Of a DNA stretch of 64,000 bases, positions 49,992 through 58,700 are shown piece after piece. The stretch's first letter is position 1; each line of letters opens with the position of its first letter. Source of the stretch: Deinococcus ficus (GTDB taxonomy: Bacteria > Deinococcota > Deinococci > Deinococcales > Deinococcaceae). Below the pieces are notes generated by a model. That model ran no database searches. It was not told the DNA's origin and saw only the letters and a list, made by a program, of their open reading frames with translations. The DNA is taken from assembly GCF_003444775.1 (NCBI RefSeq), contig NZ_CP021081.1:2496001-2560000 (forward strand). The letters run 5' to 3'. The translations under genes were made by a program, and so were the position numbers.

Positions 49992-51934
49992 CGCCGGCCA
50001 GCAGACCGCAGCCTGCTCGCCGGGCGGCCGTTCTGACGCTGTCGCAGGAACTGGACGGGTTCCTGACGGCGCTGGAGGTCGCCAATGGCCTGACGGACGT
50101 GGAGGACGGGGCGGAGGCGGTGATGCGCTGGCCGGCGGGGTTCGAGGACCGGTTCACGCTGATCACGGCCGCGCTGGACCTCTCGGCGTTCGAGCAGCTG
50201 GTGCTGTCCCTGGCGCTGGCGCAGGAGCTGTTCCCGGTGCGGACGCGGCGGCTGGTGGCCGCGCTGCTGGGGCTGGCGGAAGGGGAACTCACGGTGTCCC
50301 TCACGCCGCTGGCGTGCCTGGAGTGCCTGGAGGACGGGGACCCGCTGGTGTTCACGGAGGATCAACCCCTGTTCGCGTGGGGGGTGGTGCGCTTCGGGCC
50401 GGGACTCACGCCGGACGCGAGCATGCGGTCCCTGACGGTCGCGCCGGGCGTGCTGATGTTCCTTCAGGGGCACGCTGGCGTGGACCCGGAGTTGAGTCTG
50501 CTGGCGACCGAGGTGCCGGGCGGCATGACGCTCAGCGGGTCACAGGAGGCGCTGCTGCGGGAGGCGCAGGCATTCATGGAGGGCGGCACGGAGGACCGGG
50601 GCGTGCTGCTGTACGGCGTGGATCACGAATCCATGCGGTCCCTGGCGTTCCGGCTGCTGAGCGGAGCGGGCCGGGTGCTGGAGCTGAACGTGGCGGCGCT
50701 GTCGGCGTTCGCGGGGGAGGACCAGGCGGGGCTGGTGCGCGCGCTGCGGCGGGACCTGCGGCTCAAGGGGTTTCAGGCGGCGCTGGACGCGACCGGGGAG
50801 GGGCCGGAGCCCGGCGTGCTGGACGGGGCCTTGCAGCGGGCACTGGGGGCGGTGCCGGGCGGGGTGGTGGTGCTGTCCGGGTCGCCGCTGAGCGTGCCGA
50901 CGACCCGGGCACTACTGCCACTGGAGGTGCGGGCGCCCACGCCGCGGGAGCAGCGGGAGCAGTGGGCGCTGGGCCTGGGCGTGCCGGAGGAGTTGCCTCT
51001 GCTGCACCAGCTGGGGGACCAGTTTCACCTGAGTCTGGACCGCATCGACGCGCTGGCGAACGAGGTGCGGGTCAGCCTGCCGAAAAACGCGGGGGCGGAA
51101 CGGCGGCTGGAGGCGGCGTGGGAGCGGGCGCGGGTGGCGAACCGCCGGGCGATGGGGTCGCTGGCGGACCGCATTCAGGCGGGGGCGACGTGGGCGGACC
51201 TGGTGCTGCCGGCGTCGGATCTGGCGGTGTTGCAGCAGATCGCGGCGTACGTGAAGCACCGGTCGGCGGTGTACGAGGGGCTGGGCATGGCCCGGCCGGG
51301 GCGGGGGCGGGCGATCACGGCGCTGTTCAGCGGCCCGAGCGGGACGGGGAAGACGCTGAGCGCGGAGGTGCTGGCCAACGACCTGAGCCTGGACCTGTAC
51401 CGGATCGATCTGAGCAGCACGGTCAGCAAGTACATCGGGGAGACGGAGAAGAACCTGAAGCGGATCTTCGACGCGGCCGAGCACGGCGGGTGCATCCTGC
51501 TGTTCGACGAGGCGGACAGCGTGTTCGGGAAGCGCGGGGAGGTCCGGGACAGCAACGACCGGTACGCGAACATTCAGGTGAACTACCTGCTGCAGCGGCT
51601 GGAGAGCTTCAACGGGCTGGCCGTGCTGACCACGAACATGGAGAGCAGCATGGACGTGGCGTTCATGCGCCGCATTCAGTTCGTGCTGAATTTCCGCGTG
51701 CCGCAGGCGCCGGAGCGGGAGGTGCTGTGGCGCCAGGCGTTCCCGCCGGCGCTGGACACCTCGGAACTGGATTTCCGGCGGCTGGCGCAGGCGGACGTGT
51801 CGGGCGGGAACATCCGCAGCGTGGCGCTGAACGCGGTGTTCCTGTCACTGGCGCGCCGGGAGCCGCTGTCGCAGGCGCTGGTGGATGAGGCGCTGAGCCT
51901 GGAATTCCGGAAGCTGGGCCGGCTGGTGCTGTGA
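49988..51934 (+). CDS. eCIS AAA+ ATPase (Afp15/Pvc15-like)
   Basis: 648 residues from GTG 49988. About 350 residues of N-terminal helical and degenerate-ATPase-like sequence precede a complete AAA+ module: Walker A FSGPSGTGKTLSAE, then SKYIGETEKNLKRIFD (the pore-loop/second-region motif), Walker B CILLFDEADSVFGKR, sensor VLTTNMESSMDVAFMRRI with Arg fingers. Family members recycle or load eCIS particles. An identical place next to chaperone genes supports cargo handling. 90 bases to the gp25 gene. Confidence 0.9.
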   Translation: MTPASRPQPARRAAVLTLSQELDGFLTALEVANGLTDVEDGAEAVMRWPAGFEDRFTLITAALDLSAFEQLVLSLALAQELFPVRTRRLVAALLGLAEGELTVSLTPLACLECLEDGDPLVFTEDQPLFAWGVVRFGPGLTPDASMRSLTVAPGVLMFLQGHAGVDPELSLLATEVPGGMTLSGSQEALLREAQAFMEGGTEDRGVLLYGVDHESMRSLAFRLLSGAGRVLELNVAALSAFAGEDQAGLVRALRRDLRLKGFQAALDATGEGPEPGVLDGALQRALGAVPGGVVVLSGSPLSVPTTRALLPLEVRAPTPREQREQWALGLGVPEELPLLHQLGDQFHLSLDRIDALANEVRVSLPKNAGAERRLEAAWERARVANRRAMGSLADRIQAGATWADLVLPASDLAVLQQIAAYVKHRSAVYEGLGMARPGRGRAITALFSGPSGTGKTLSAEVLANDLSLDLYRIDLSSTVSKYIGETEKNLKRIFDAAEHGGCILLFDEADSVFGKRGEVRDSNDRYANIQVNYLLQRLESFNGLAVLTTNMESSMDVAFMRRIQFVLNFRVPQAPEREVLWRQAFPPALDTSELDFRRLAQADVSGGNIRSVALNAVFLSLARREPLSQALVDEALSLEFRKLGRLVL

Positions 51935-52024
51935 GGCCCTGGGGGTGGTCAAGTGCGTCTGCAGGGGCGGGGGGCATGCGGTACGTTGTGGGGGTTCTGA
52001 GTTCTGCTGAAGGGAGGATCGGGA

Positions 52025-52444
52025 ATGACGGGAGCATCGGTGGCGCCGGGGAAACCGGGCGTGGACGTGCTGGGCACGGGCGTGGCGTTCCCTGTGGCGC
52101 TCAACGCCCGGGGGCAGATCGGCATGGTGTCCGGGGAGAAGGCGGTCACGCAGGCGATCGTGATGCTGCTGATGACCGCGCGCGGGCAGCGGGTGATGCG
52201 CCCGGAGTACGGCTGCCGCATTCATGAGCTGGTGTTCGCCCCTGGGGACGCGACGACGCTGGGCCTGGCGTCCTTTTACGTGGATGAGGCGCTGCGCCGC
52301 TGGGAGCCGCGGATCGAGGTGGACCGCGTGAACGCGTCGGTGGACCCGTCCGGCGTGGGCCGGATCCTGATCGAGATCGCGTACCGGCTGAAGGGGTCGC
52401 CGGAGCCGCGGTCGCTGGTCTTCCCGTTCTACCGGACCCTGTAA
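52025..52444 (+). CDS. gp25-like baseplate wedge protein (Afp9/Pvc9)
   Basis: 139 residues: GVDVLGTGVAFPVALNARGQIGMVSGEKAVTQAIVMLLMTARGQRVMRPEYGCRIHELVFAP (landmarks 13-73) and IEIAYRLKG match the gp25/lysozyme-like baseplate wedge family that primes sheath assembly; the EPR-type motif reads RPEYG here. GGGAGG lies 7 bases before ATG 52025. A T-rich gap of 95 bases with a small GC hairpin at 52472-52484 follows. Confidence 0.9.
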   Translation: MTGASVAPGKPGVDVLGTGVAFPVALNARGQIGMVSGEKAVTQAIVMLLMTARGQRVMRPEYGCRIHELVFAPGDATTLGLASFYVDEALRRWEPRIEVDRVNASVDPSGVGRILIEIAYRLKGSPEPRSLVFPFYRTL

Positions 52445-52539
52445 CGCGCCTGCCCTGGAGCGCGGCGGTCCGGGGGCACTCCCCTGTTTCGTCTTGTTGT
52501 TCGCCGTTTCTCGTCTTCTTTCCGCTGGAGTGATGCGTT

Positions 52540-54648
52540 TTGCCCTTACCGACCGTGAATCTCGATGACCGCCGTTTTGACGACATTCTGGAAGAAGCCC
52601 GGCGGCTGATCCCGCAGTTCTGCCCGGAGTGGACGGACCACAACGCCAGTGACCCGGGCATGGCGATCATCGAGGTGTTTGCCTGGATGACCGACCTGCT
52701 GCTGTACCGCGTGAACCAGATACCGGACAAGCTGCTGGTCACGTTCCTGGACATGATTGGCGTGCAGCTCTCGCCGCCGCGCGCGGCGTCCGCGCCGGTG
52801 ACGTTTTACCTGAGCGCGCCGCAGGACGTGCCGCTGGCGCTGTCGCAGGGCACCGAGGTCGCCACGATCCGCACGGAGATCAACGAGGCGATCGTGTTCA
52901 CGACCGAGCGCGAGGGCGTGATTCACCCGCCGGTCGTGTCGGGGCTGTTCACCGCGAACACGCTGGCGCAGCCGCAGGCGGGCACCGGCGAGGACGTCCG
53001 CCCGGAGGGGCTGGTCTCGCAGGTGCAGCAGCACGAACTGGCGCGCCTGGGCCTGCCGGGGCACAAGTTCCCGGTGTTCCAGCCGGAACCGCAGGCCGGG
53101 GACGCGTTCTTCATCCAGTTCGCCGGGGACCTCAGTGACCACGTGCTGGCCCTGACCTTCGAGGTGGAACTGGCCGGCGGGGCGGGCGTGAACCCGCAGT
53201 TCCCGCCGTACGTGTGGGAGGCGTGGCAGGGCGGCGTGGGCCGCTGGGCGCCGTGCGACATCGAGTACGACGGCACGCACGCCTTCAACATGTCCGGCGA
53301 GCTGATCCTGCGCGTGCCGACGATGCGGGAGGGGACCTTCTTCGAGCAGGGCGGGTACTGGCTGCGCTGCCGCCTGACCAGCGAGCAGATGTACAACGGC
53401 TACAAGGTCAGCCCGGACGTGGAGTCGCTGAAGGTGGACGCGCGCGGCATCACCCTGCCGGCCCGGCACGCGACCGTGGTGCACGGCGAGGTGCTGGGAC
53501 AGAGTGACGGCCTGCCGGGGCAGCGCTTCACGCTGCTGAACAGCCCGGTGCTGAACCTGGACCCGGACGCGGACGTGATCGAGTGCGTGCTGCCCGAGGG
53601 CGTGGTGCAGGAGTACCGGCCGGTGAGCGACTTCTCGGAGTCCACGCCGAATGACCGGCACTTCATGCTGGACAACCTGGCGGCGGCGGTGTCGTTCGGG
53701 CCGGCGGTGCTGCAGACGGACGGCAGCATGTACCGCTTCGGGGCGATTCCGCCGCAGGACGCGGTGCTGCGCATGCGCCGCTACCAGTTCGGCGGGGGCA
53801 CGGTCGGAAACGTGCCGGCGCGGTCGCTGGTGGTGCTCAAGTCCAGCATTCCGTACGTGGCGCGCGTGACGAACCACGTGGCGGCCGCCGGCGGCCGGAA
53901 CGCGCAGACGCTGGACGACGCGATCCTGCGGGTCCCGCAGGTGCTGCGCACCCGCACGCGGGCCGTGACCGCCGACGACTACGAGTACCTCGCGGCGCAC
54001 GTGGACGGTGTGGCGCGGGCGAAGTGCATCACACCGAACATGGCCACGCCCGGGCAGACGTACCCGGGGCAGATCCGGTCGCTGAGCGTGCCGCCCGGTC
54101 AGGTCACGCTGGCGCTGCTGCCGCAGGTGAGCACCGACGACCTGATCGCGCTGGACGACGTGGTGATCGATCCGCTCTCGCCGCTCTCGGGGCGCATCGC
54201 GCCGGAGCGCCTGACGCTGAGCGCCGAGCTGCGCGCGGCCGTGCAGGACGAACTGGACCCACGCCGGCCGGTGGGCACCACGCTGGACCTGCGCGCGCCC
54301 CAGTACGTGTGGGTGAGCGTGACCGCCACCATCCGCGCGTACTCGGGGGCGGCGCGGCCCGTGCGGGAGGACGTGCGCCGCCGCGCGCTGCGGGCACTGT
54401 ACGCGTACCTGAACCCCTTCACGGGCGGCCCGGACGGCACCGGGTGGCCGTTCGGGCGGGCGCTGTCGGTGAGTGAACTGTACGGCCTGCTGCGCGGCGT
54501 GCCGGGCGTGGAGGTCGCGGAGGACGTGCAGATCGTCCTGACCGAGCCGGGCCAGCCGGACCAGCGCGAACACATCGTGGGCAGCCTGCCGCTGCCGCCG
54601 CAGGCTATCATCGTGTCGGACGTGCACCACGTCCGGGTGGACCACTGA
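52540..54648 (+). CDS. gpJ/gp6-like baseplate assembly protein (Afp11/Pvc11)
   Basis: 702 residues from TTG 52540 (GGAG nine bases upstream; the nearby ATG is out of frame). N-terminus PTVNLDDRRFDDILEEARRLIPQFCPEWTDHNASDPGMAIIEVFAWMTDLLLYRVNQIPDKL is the classic start of this baseplate family. C-terminal part has RAVTADDYEYLAAHVDGVARAKCI, VSVTATIRAYSG and LSVSELYGLLRGVPGVEVAEDV. It forms the wedge ring with gp25 and gpI proteins. Normal size, no defect seen. Confidence 0.93.
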   Translation: MPLPTVNLDDRRFDDILEEARRLIPQFCPEWTDHNASDPGMAIIEVFAWMTDLLLYRVNQIPDKLLVTFLDMIGVQLSPPRAASAPVTFYLSAPQDVPLALSQGTEVATIRTEINEAIVFTTEREGVIHPPVVSGLFTANTLAQPQAGTGEDVRPEGLVSQVQQHELARLGLPGHKFPVFQPEPQAGDAFFIQFAGDLSDHVLALTFEVELAGGAGVNPQFPPYVWEAWQGGVGRWAPCDIEYDGTHAFNMSGELILRVPTMREGTFFEQGGYWLRCRLTSEQMYNGYKVSPDVESLKVDARGITLPARHATVVHGEVLGQSDGLPGQRFTLLNSPVLNLDPDADVIECVLPEGVVQEYRPVSDFSESTPNDRHFMLDNLAAAVSFGPAVLQTDGSMYRFGAIPPQDAVLRMRRYQFGGGTVGNVPARSLVVLKSSIPYVARVTNHVAAAGGRNAQTLDDAILRVPQVLRTRTRAVTADDYEYLAAHVDGVARAKCITPNMATPGQTYPGQIRSLSVPPGQVTLALLPQVSTDDLIALDDVVIDPLSPLSGRIAPERLTLSAELRAAVQDELDPRRPVGTTLDLRAPQYVWVSVTATIRAYSGAARPVREDVRRRALRALYAYLNPFTGGPDGTGWPFGRALSVSELYGLLRGVPGVEVAEDVQIVLTEPGQPDQREHIVGSLPLPPQAIIVSDVHHVRVDH

Positions 54649-54688
54649 TGCAGCCGCGTGAATCTGCTCCCGGGCGGGTGAACGGCTG

Positions 54689-55768
54689 ATGGCGCAGCTT
54701 CAGGTTCGCCGGCAGGGCGAGGTGCTGCGCCTGCTGCCGCTGGAGATGCGGCTGCTGTCCATCGGACGCACGCCCGACAACGGCCTGCCGCTGAGGGATT
54801 CGGCGGTCGCCATCCGGCACGCCGAGATCAGCGTGGAGGGCGGCGTGTACCTGCTCACCATGCTCAGCGCCGAGCCGCACCTGACCTTTGTGAACGGCCA
54901 GCGGCTCTCCCCGCACCAGCCGCACCGCCTGGAACAGGGCGACGAGATCCAGATCGGGCCGTTCACGGTCGCGTTCCTGCCCGAGGACCGCCCCGCCCCG
55001 GACGTGCAGCAGCCCCGCCCGCGCGGGCAGGTGGTCGCGCAGGGGGAACTGGGCACCGTGCCCGTCCGGCCCCCGGTGCCGACGTATCCGGCGCCGCAGC
55101 CGCAGCCGGGCGGCGCCGCGCTGTACCACCAGTTCCTGCCGCCCTTCTTTCAGGAATCCCCGCTGCTGGGGCAGCTGCTGAAGGTCTTCGAGACGATCTG
55201 GGAGCCGCTGCAGGTGCGGCAGAACCACTTGGACGCGCACTTCGACGCGCGGCTGTGCCCGCCGGAAGTGCTCGGCTGGATGGCCGGCTGGCTGGGCGCG
55301 CCGCTGGAAGGGCACTGGCCGGAAGGCCGGCAGCGGGCCTGGATGCACGAGGTGGTCAACCTGTACCGCTGGCGCGGCACCCGCTACGGCCTGAGCCGCG
55401 CGCTGGAGACCGTGTACGGCGTGCGGCCGGTGCTGATCGAGGACCAGACCCGGCCGCACACGCTCACCGTGCGCCTCCCCGACTCCCCGGACGGGGAGGA
55501 CTTGGCGGGCCGCGACGCGGTCACGCGCTTCATTCACCAGCACGCGCCCGCGCACGCGCTGATCGAGGTGGAATTCGTGGACGCCCCCACCGCCCGCCCG
55601 GCCGCGCCGGACCAGCCGGACGAGGCCACGCCCCCGCCACCGGAACCGGTGCTGGCCGCCCCGCAGGCCACCCCCCCGCCCCCCACCGAGCTGCCGCCGG
55701 CTCCCCCGCCCCGGCTCCCGAGCCCTCTCCCGCGTCCCCGCCGCACCCCTTCCCTGCCCCATGACTGA
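54689..55768 (+). CDS. FHA-gpI fusion: baseplate wedge protein with N-terminal phosphothreonine-binding domain
   Basis: 359 residues. Residues 1 to about 100 are an FHA domain: LSIGRTPDNGLPL (Gly26-Arg27), IRHAEISVEGGVYLLT and LTFVNGQRLSPHQP, ending in DEIQIGPFTVAFL. Then a Pro-rich linker and a tail-protein-I domain from about 140 to 285 (LYHQFLPPFFQE, LLKVFETIWEPLQVRQNHLDAHF, GWMAGWLG, LYRWRGTRYGLSRALETVYGV). The last 60 residues are Pro-rich. The usual FHA RxxS pattern reads R-H-A-E in the phosphate loop, so affinity is uncertain. Its stop overlaps the kinase start by 8 bases. Confidence 0.8.
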   Translation: MAQLQVRRQGEVLRLLPLEMRLLSIGRTPDNGLPLRDSAVAIRHAEISVEGGVYLLTMLSAEPHLTFVNGQRLSPHQPHRLEQGDEIQIGPFTVAFLPEDRPAPDVQQPRPRGQVVAQGELGTVPVRPPVPTYPAPQPQPGGAALYHQFLPPFFQESPLLGQLLKVFETIWEPLQVRQNHLDAHFDARLCPPEVLGWMAGWLGAPLEGHWPEGRQRAWMHEVVNLYRWRGTRYGLSRALETVYGVRPVLIEDQTRPHTLTVRLPDSPDGEDLAGRDAVTRFIHQHAPAHALIEVEFVDAPTARPAAPDQPDEATPPPPEPVLAAPQATPPPPTELPPAPPPRLPSPLPRPRRTPSLPHD

Positions 55769-58700
55769 CAGCCGACTCTTCTACCAGTACCAGCTGCACC
55801 GTCCCCTGGGGGGCGGGTGGCTCGGCCCCGTGCACGCCGCCACCGACCTCGACGAGAACCGCGAGGTGGCCGTGCGGCTCGTGGACGACGCGAACGTCGC
55901 GCAGTCCTTCCTGCTGATGCAACTGGAGCGGCTGCTGATCAAGGTCAGCACGCTGCGCCACCCGCACATCCTGCCCACCGGGCTGCTGGAGCAGCGCGAG
56001 AAGCACGCCTTCTACGCCATGGACCTGGCGCAGCAGGGCTCGGCGCGGCAGCTGCTGCAGCGCCAGGGCCGCGCGGCGCAGGGCCTGCCGATCGTGACGG
56101 TCGTGGAAATGATCCGTCAGGCTGCCAACGGCCTGGCGCACGCGCACGCACAGGGCCTGATGCACGGCGACCTGAAACCCGAGAACCTGCTGCTCCAGCC
56201 GGGCCGCGCCCTGCTGGGCCACACCGGGTACCTGGTGCAGCTCGCGGACTTCGGGCTGGCCGAGCTGCGCGTGGGCGCCAGCGGCACGCACGACCGGGTG
56301 GTCGTGAACGCCCTGGCGTACACCAGCCCGGAGCAGACCCGTGGGGTGCGCAACGAACTGCGCACCGACATCTACACGCTGGGCCTGATCCTGTACGAAC
56401 TGGCGACCGGGATGGTGCCCTTCGACATCCGGGACGCTGCGGACGCGCTGGAAAAACACCAGCATGTCGCGCCGCGCCAGCCGAGCGCGCTGCGCCCGGA
56501 CATCCCCGAAGCGCTCGAGGAGATCATCCTCACCTGCCTGGCGAAATCCCCCGAGGACCGCTACGCCAGCGCCGAGGAGCTTGAACAGGCGCTGCAACTC
56601 GTCCTGAACGGCCTGATGCCCGGCGGGCCGGAGCCCACCGTGCGGCTGCCGACACTGCCGGTCATGCCCACCCCGCCGGAGGTGACGGAGCCGTCCAGCG
56701 GGACGCAGCCGCGCCTGCTGGTGTACAGCGAACGCCACGAGCTGCTGCGCAACGTGCCGCTGGCGGCCGGGACGTCCACGGTCGGGCGCGCGCCCGGGAA
56801 CACGGTGCTGCTGGAGCACGCCGGTGTGAGCCGCCACCACCTCAGCGTGGAGTTCACGAATGGCGTGCCGTACGTCACCGAGCTGACCGCCACGAACGGC
56901 ACGCTGATGGACGGCCTGCCGCTCACGCCCATGACGCGGCTGCGCTGGCCGTACCGCACGCCGCTGTACCTGCGGCCCTACTGGCTGGTCGTGCTGGGCC
57001 CGGAAGAGCAGAAGGCCCGGGCGCGCATCGTGGTCAAGCCGCAGGAAGAGCGCCTCACGCTCGTGCCCGGGCAGGCCCGGCAGCTCGAGGTGCTGCTGGC
57101 GAACACCGGGCAGACGGTGGACCACTTCCAGCTCAGCATCGACGGGATTCCCGCCGCGTGGCTGCAGAACCCGTACACCGAGGTGCAGCTCAACCCCGGC
57201 ACGCAGACGAGCGCCACCCTGACGCTGCTCGCCCCGAAAACCAGCGACAGCCGCGCCGGCACGTACGACGCGACCATCCTGGCCCGTTCCCGCGAGGACA
57301 CCGCCCAGTACGGCCGCGCCGCCCTGAAGGTGGACGTCGCGCCGTTCCAGGACGTGATCGCCACCATCACGCCGCCCATGCGCCGCACCTGGCGCCGCAC
57401 CCGCTACACCTTCAAACTGGAAAACCGCAGCAACATCGACGGGGTGTTCACGCCCGCACTGCAGGACACCGAAGGCCAGATCCGCTGGCTGCCCCGCCCG
57501 CAGGAACTGATTCACCTCGACCAGTTCGTCGGGCGGCCCGGCATGGTCATGCCGCGGGTCGTGGACCCCACGCAGGTCGCGCGGGAAGCCACCCGGCAGC
57601 TGCAGGCCGAGGCGCTCATGCGCGGCGGGCAGCTGTTCCGGCAGGCGCTGGCCGGCGAGGGTCGCATCAAGCTCGAAAACCTCCCCGCCGTGATTCCCCT
57701 CAAGGCCGGGCAGAGCGTGCAGGAGGAAATGCAGGTCCGCGTGCCGCTGCGCTGGGTGGGCATGGCCTCGCAGCACCCCTTCACCGTGGACGTCAAGGAC
57801 GCCCTGGACGACCGCGAGGACAAACCCAACGTCACCAGCGCCGAGGCGCAGCTGCACCACATGCCGCTGATCCCGCTGTGGCTGCTGCCGATCCTGCTGC
57901 TGCTGCTGGGCCTGCTGATCTGGTGGCTGACCCGCCCGCCCGCCATCAACGACTTCGACACCGACGTCGCCGAGAACGCCATCCGGCCCGGGCAGCCCTT
58001 CACGCTGCGCTGGGACACCGACAAGGCCCGCCGCGTGAAGATCGTGGAACTCGGCGAGAACGGCCAGAGCCTCCCGGTGGACGGCACCTTCAAACTCCCG
58101 GCCGGCATCAGCAAGGAACAGAAGTACACCATCGAGGCCCGCAACCTGATCGGCACGAAACGCAGCCGGACCCTGACCATCAGCCCGAAGTTCGCGCGGC
58201 CTGTCATCGAGGAATTCAAGGTCAGCCCCGCCCGCGTCGCCGGGAACAAGCCCGTCACGATCACCTGGCGCGTCAAGGACGCCGGGCAGGTCAGCATCAG
58301 CGAACTCGGGCAGGTCCCCGCCAGCGGCACGCGCACCTTCGTGCCCAGCAAGGACCTGAACCTCAAGATCGTCGCCCGCAACGGCACCGAAACCGCCGAG
58401 GACTCCGCCACCGTCACGGTCGCCGGCGCGCAGATCCTGTTCTTCAAGGTCAACCCCGAGAAGATCACCCGCGGCGGCAAGGCCATGCTCAAGTGGCAGG
58501 TTGAGGACGCCACCAGCGTTACCATCGAGGGCCTGGGCACCGTGAAGGCCAGCGGCATGCAGGCCGTGACGCCCAGCGCCACCACCACCTACACCATCAA
58601 CGCCCGCGGCGGGAACAACACGACCACCACCGCCACCGCCCGCCTGGAAGTGGCCGCCGCCGCGCCCAAGGTCACGGCCCTGACCGTCTCGCCCACCGTG

